The position numbers were made by a program, and so were the translations under genes. Under the pieces are notes generated by a model. The model saw only the letters and a list, made by a program, of their open reading frames with translations. It did no database searches and was not told the DNA's origin. Positions 60,267-64,000 of a stretch of DNA of 64,000 nt are shown here, in pieces. Source of the stretch: Artemia franciscana (taxonomy: Eukaryota; Arthropoda; Branchiopoda; Anostraca; Artemiidae); the NCBI RefSeq assembly GCF_032884065.1, contig NW_027062693.1, forward strand, positions 806,001 through 870,000. The letters are read 5' to 3'. Numbering within the stretch: position 1 is the first letter of the stretch; the number at the start of each line of letters is the position of its first letter.

Positions 60267-60299
60267 TTCTACTCTAGGAAGCTATAACCAAGCTTCAAT

Positions 60300-61290
60300 A
60301 TTAACCCTCTTCTGGTTAGTAGGCATTAGATATTTGTGTAAAATTCTAGCTGATTGACTTCTTGCTATCTTCAGAAAGGGTTTAGGTTAGGAAAATGAAA
60401 CTTCCAGGGGTGGGTCTACAGGCTAAAGTATGTCCTGGGAAGGTATTTCAAAATACCCACCTCCACTCCTTCTCCCTCTAGAGTGCCCTGAAATTTGCCT
60501 ACATGACAGGTCTATACCTATTGAAATTTTGACAAAACAACATTTTACCTTAATTTTCAGTTACTAGTTGCTTTTTCTCTGCCTTTAGTTCTGAAAATGC
60601 AATTCCTGTTATTTGACTAGAATTTTGAGCCATATCAATATTTTTTTCAAAATTTAGGAAAGGTATTTGCATATCTTTAAAACCTTATAAAATAGAATTG
60701 AGAAAAGTTATGAAGCTAAAAACAATTTTTTGAACTTCAATTAAGCAGAAAATCTATTTTGCAAGGTTTCACTTTCATAACAAGCATATTTTTAAAGGTC
60801 ATCAAAGGTCAGGGCCCTCTAGAGGGAGAAGGAGTGGAGGTAGTTGCTTCAAAATACCTTCCCGGGAAATACTTTAATCTGTAGATTCATCCCTGAAAGT
60901 TTCATTTTCCTAACCTAAACCTTTTCTGAGATAGCAAGAAGTCAATTAACTAGAATTTTACCAAATTCATTCCTGGGATATAATTTAGCCTGTGGACCCA
61001 TCCCTAAAAGTTTAATTTTCCTAACTTAACCTTTTTCTGAGATAGCAAGAAGTCACTCAACTGGAATTTTACTGATATTTGTATAGTTAACAGTCTATAC
61101 CTATTGAAACTTTGACAAACTGACATTTTATTTTAATTTTCAGTTATCAGTTTTGTTGTCTCTGATTTCAGTTCTGAAAACACAAATTCAATTATTTTCC
61201 TTATCTTATTTTCCTTTAAATTCAATTATTCGGATTATTTTCCTAACCCCTTTCCTTGATATTAAAAAGTAACTAAAATAGAATTTTACC
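60300..61290. repeat. Composite inverted repeat, copy B
   Basis: Counterpart of 27600-28770. Alternating inverted units again carry 'ccctctagagg' and 'tttctgagatagcaagaa' or complements. Copy B has extra partial units around 60930-61080, so the unit number differs. Confidence 0.5.
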
Positions 61291-61500
61291 GCTAGCGTTG
61301 TCAGAGACCTTGTTTGAAATGATTAGGCTATAAAAAGTGCACAACAATAGGGAGAAACATCAAACTTCTTTACTAGAGGCAAAATAAGTTCTTGCCTGTT
61401 TAACTTTAAAATATATAAGAATACATTCAAGGCTATTCAAATCGAAACATAAATCACCGAGTAGAAAATAAAACGCTAGAAGTTACTAATAAAATGATAG

Positions 61501-64000
61501 TTGTTGTTGTAGAGAAAATACGCTCGGCTTTCGCCCTCTGCGTCACCAAACAATAATTAAACTAAAATCATAGAAACGAAAAGAACATACAAATCAAATA
61601 AATCAAATCATCTTCTCTTCTCACCACACTCTTGTGACTGGGAGAAAAAAAAAATCAAATCAAATGAAATTACAACCAGTTGAAAATCTTTGTTGAAGAC
61701 ACAAAAACTCCCAATGCCTCCAATATTTTTAACTCCTTATCTTTACTAACACGAGTGAAACCTAAAACGAGAGGAGTGGACGTCTTCAGGCCCAATGATT
61801 CAATTTTTCTGATGAGAATATTTCTCTCAGATGTGAAACGAGGGCATTCTGAGAGAATGTGATCTATTGTTTCATCAATATTTACACACCTATAAAAAGG
61901 GCATGACTTGCTATCTGTAAGACGATATAGTGCTTGACGAGATCTGGTCATTGCATGACCAGTTCTCAGACGGAAAATAGAGTTTGCAATTTTCCTATTT
62001 GGGTGGATAAGGTGATGTGGGATCTAATGCCCCTCAAAAGACAAAACATAAATATTTGTTGTTGCAATACATGTATTATTAATTCTAAGAGAACTTGCAG
62101 CAGAGGTTATTAACTTTGAAGTTTCATTTACAGTGAGAGCAACCTTCCAAGTAATGGAGTGGTGGATAGCCTGTTTTGCAATACTGTCAGCAATTTCATT
62201 TCCCTTAATCCTTATGTGAGAAGGAACCCAGACCATTTTCAGTTGAAGAGCATCAGAAGACATTATTTTCTGAATCTTTCCCTGTAGATGAACAATAATT
62301 GGAATAACTTTTCCTTGCCTCTTTTTTAGATCAGAAAGAACACTTTTAGAGTCAGAAAAGATAACAAATGCGCCTGATCCTACTTCTAGCACTGTATCCA
62401 AAGCTTTTTGGAGAGCAAGACATTCTGCATGGAAAATGGAGATTCCATCTGAAACTCTAATCCCAACTGATGAACCACTCCACTCAGAAAAAATGCCTAT
62501 GGATGCCTTCCCATCATTTGAGATAGATCCATCAGTAAATATCTTTTTCCAATTATAAAATTCAACCATTTTAGCTAGTGTAAGTTGATGAAGGATTAGA
62601 CTATTCATTTTATTCTTAGGACAATCCATGCCAGGGATTTTTATATCTATAACATTATCAATGCTATTAGGAGGGTTGGGAGATATCTGGGTCTGACAAG
62701 AAAAGATTAGGTTTTCAGAAACACCTATACCATTCAGCAAGGAGACCAACTTGAAAATGGCTGGACTACTATATATGTTCCGATTTTCATAGAGAAATGT
62801 ATGATTTATGAGACACTCCTTGAGAACATGGAGGTTTTGGTTAGTATTTACTTTCATAAAGTAATTAGAAGAAAGTTTCAAGAATCTTTCTTCTAAAGAA
62901 GGTATATTAACCTCATTGAACAGAGCTGCAATAGGAGTACTTTTTAGTGCACCAGTGATTAATCTCAGGCCATGGTGAACTATTGATTCAATTTTAGAAA
63001 TTAACTTTTTTGAAGCTGAGTAATAGACAGGGAGACAATATTCAATCTTTCCATATATTATAGATGTGAATAGTTTTCGATGACCATCTCGGCTAGCTCC
63101 CCACTTTTGCCCAGCAACAGCACGCATAAAATTCAGTTGTTTTTCAAGTGTATCACAAAGATAAGAGATATGATCATTCCAATTTAACTTACTATCCAGC
63201 CACATACCAAGAAATTTCACATTCCTGGCAAAATGAATTTGTTGTTTATATAGAGTCAGATTAATTGAGGGACAATCTTGCCTAGGGTCAATTTTCCTAG
63301 AAAAAACCATGCCAGTGGTCTTTGGGATAGAAAAAACCAGATTTTTTGTATTAAGCCATATTGACAGTTTATCAATTGCTCCTTGGAGCTTGGGTTGACA
63401 AGCTTCAGGAGAGGAGCCTTCAGTCCAAAGGGCTAAGTCATCTGCATATAAGGCAAACTTTATTGAGGGCATATCAGCCAAAATAATATCATTAATCAGT
63501 ATGTTGAAAAGAAGAGGACTCAAAACTCCTCCTTGAGGAACACCTAATGAGACTGTACTAGCAGAGGAGCATATAGATCCAACTCTGGTTTTAATAGTCC
63601 TATTAAAAAGCACTGCCCTGCACCACTTCCAGAAATTATTTCCTACATTAAATTTATGAGCCTGTCTAAGGATTGCAAAGGGGTCCAATGTATCATAAGC
63701 CTTCTTAATATCAAAGAAGACTGCAGAAACAACTCTCTTTCCTGTAAAAGCTTAATTAATGTCATGATCAAGTTGAATTAGGTTATCAAGGGTTGATCTA
63801 CCTTTCCGAAAACCTGCTTGTTCAGCGATAAGAGAATTATCAATAAGGGGTTCAAATCTCAGCTTAATCATTTTCTCATAGAGTTTAGCGATGCATGAGG
63901 TTAAGGCAATTAGGCGGTATGAAGCTGGGTCAGAACGATCCCCTTTACCTTTATATATTGGGACTAGAATAGAAGACTTACAAGCAGATGGGACAGAGCC
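61501..64000 (-). mobile_element. I-type LINE (RT + RNase H), runs off window
   Basis: The element reads leftward with its 3' end at 61501, where a short (CAA)n tail ('acaacaacaa' on the minus strand) meets duplicated sequence that copy A continues uninterrupted. It encodes a reverse transcriptase, an RNase H and a C-terminal Cys/His motif. RT plus RNase H and a trinucleotide tail are typical of the I superfamily (I, Loa, Nimb relatives). The 5' part lies beyond 64000. Confidence 0.85.
61670..64000 (-). pseudogene. I-type LINE polyprotein, two in-frame stops
   Basis: One continuous frame from the window edge to 61670 is interrupted by TAA at 63752-63754 and TAG at 62024-62026. RT motifs: 'PIYKGKGDRSDPASYR', 'EQAGFRKGRSTLDN', 'SAVFFDIKKAYDTLD', 'LGVPQGGVLSPLLFNILIND' and the catalytic 'FALYADDLALW' at about 63427-63459. 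RNase H motifs: 'IFTDGSIS', 'IFHAECLALQKAL', 'VIFSDSKSVL' and 'GNEIADSIAKQA' give the D-E-D-D set (about 62180-62560). The tail has 'CPFYRCVNIDETIDHILSEC', the usual C-terminal zinc-binding-like motif. The lesions are few, so the copy is young but inactive as written. Confidence 0.85.

Overview
This window reads as animal (metazoan) nuclear DNA, most likely from an arthropod; a crustacean is my guess but the sequence cannot prove it. The reasons are AT-rich DNA, a multi-exon C2H2 zinc-finger gene with GT-AG introns, many non-LTR retrotransposon relics, pogo/Tigger and hAT DNA transposons, and TTAGG-type (AACCT) interstitial repeats. There is no operon structure, and I see no rRNA, tRNA or CRISPR.

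The window is organised by one large tandem direct duplication. Copy A runs from about 655 to 28985 and copy B from about 34643 to 61500. The two are collinear over about 27-28 kb and mostly above 90% identical by eye. They are separated by about 5.6 kb of single-copy DNA (28990-34640). Each copy holds, left to right: a degenerate tandem array with a period of about 270 bp; the zinc-finger exon of a minus-strand gene; a decayed RTE-type retrotransposon; a foldback element carrying AACCT repeats; a C-tract-rich satellite with a period of about 275 bp; three small upstream exons of the same gene; a pogo/Tigger element with terminal inverted repeats; and a composite inverted repeat.

The only convincing cellular genes are the two paralogues of this zinc-finger gene, both on the minus strand. 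Gene A is about 352 aa (exons 18077-18008, 16429-16259, 14376-14218, 4542-3884). Gene B is about 372 aa (exons 55297-55228, 53667-53497, 51721-51563, 40672-39954). All introns are phase 1, so the two middle exons can be skipped without a frameshift. The finger arrays differ in number (6 versus 7) and in DNA-contact residues. Both copies have lost the same ancestral last finger through different lesions.

Insertions that distinguish the copies date events after the split, or between haplotypes. Copy B alone carries a 5'-truncated LINE with an open RT frame (35614-37569), an exactly delimited hAT element (47219-48905, 8-bp target duplication), a LINE 3' fragment (44602-45048), and an I-type LINE entering from the right (61501-64000). 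Copy A alone carries a 4.6-kb block with two LINE relics (19283-23890) and a 1.85-kb block with another LINE relic (9172-11020). The main alternative to a true duplication is two haplotypes wrongly joined in an assembly.
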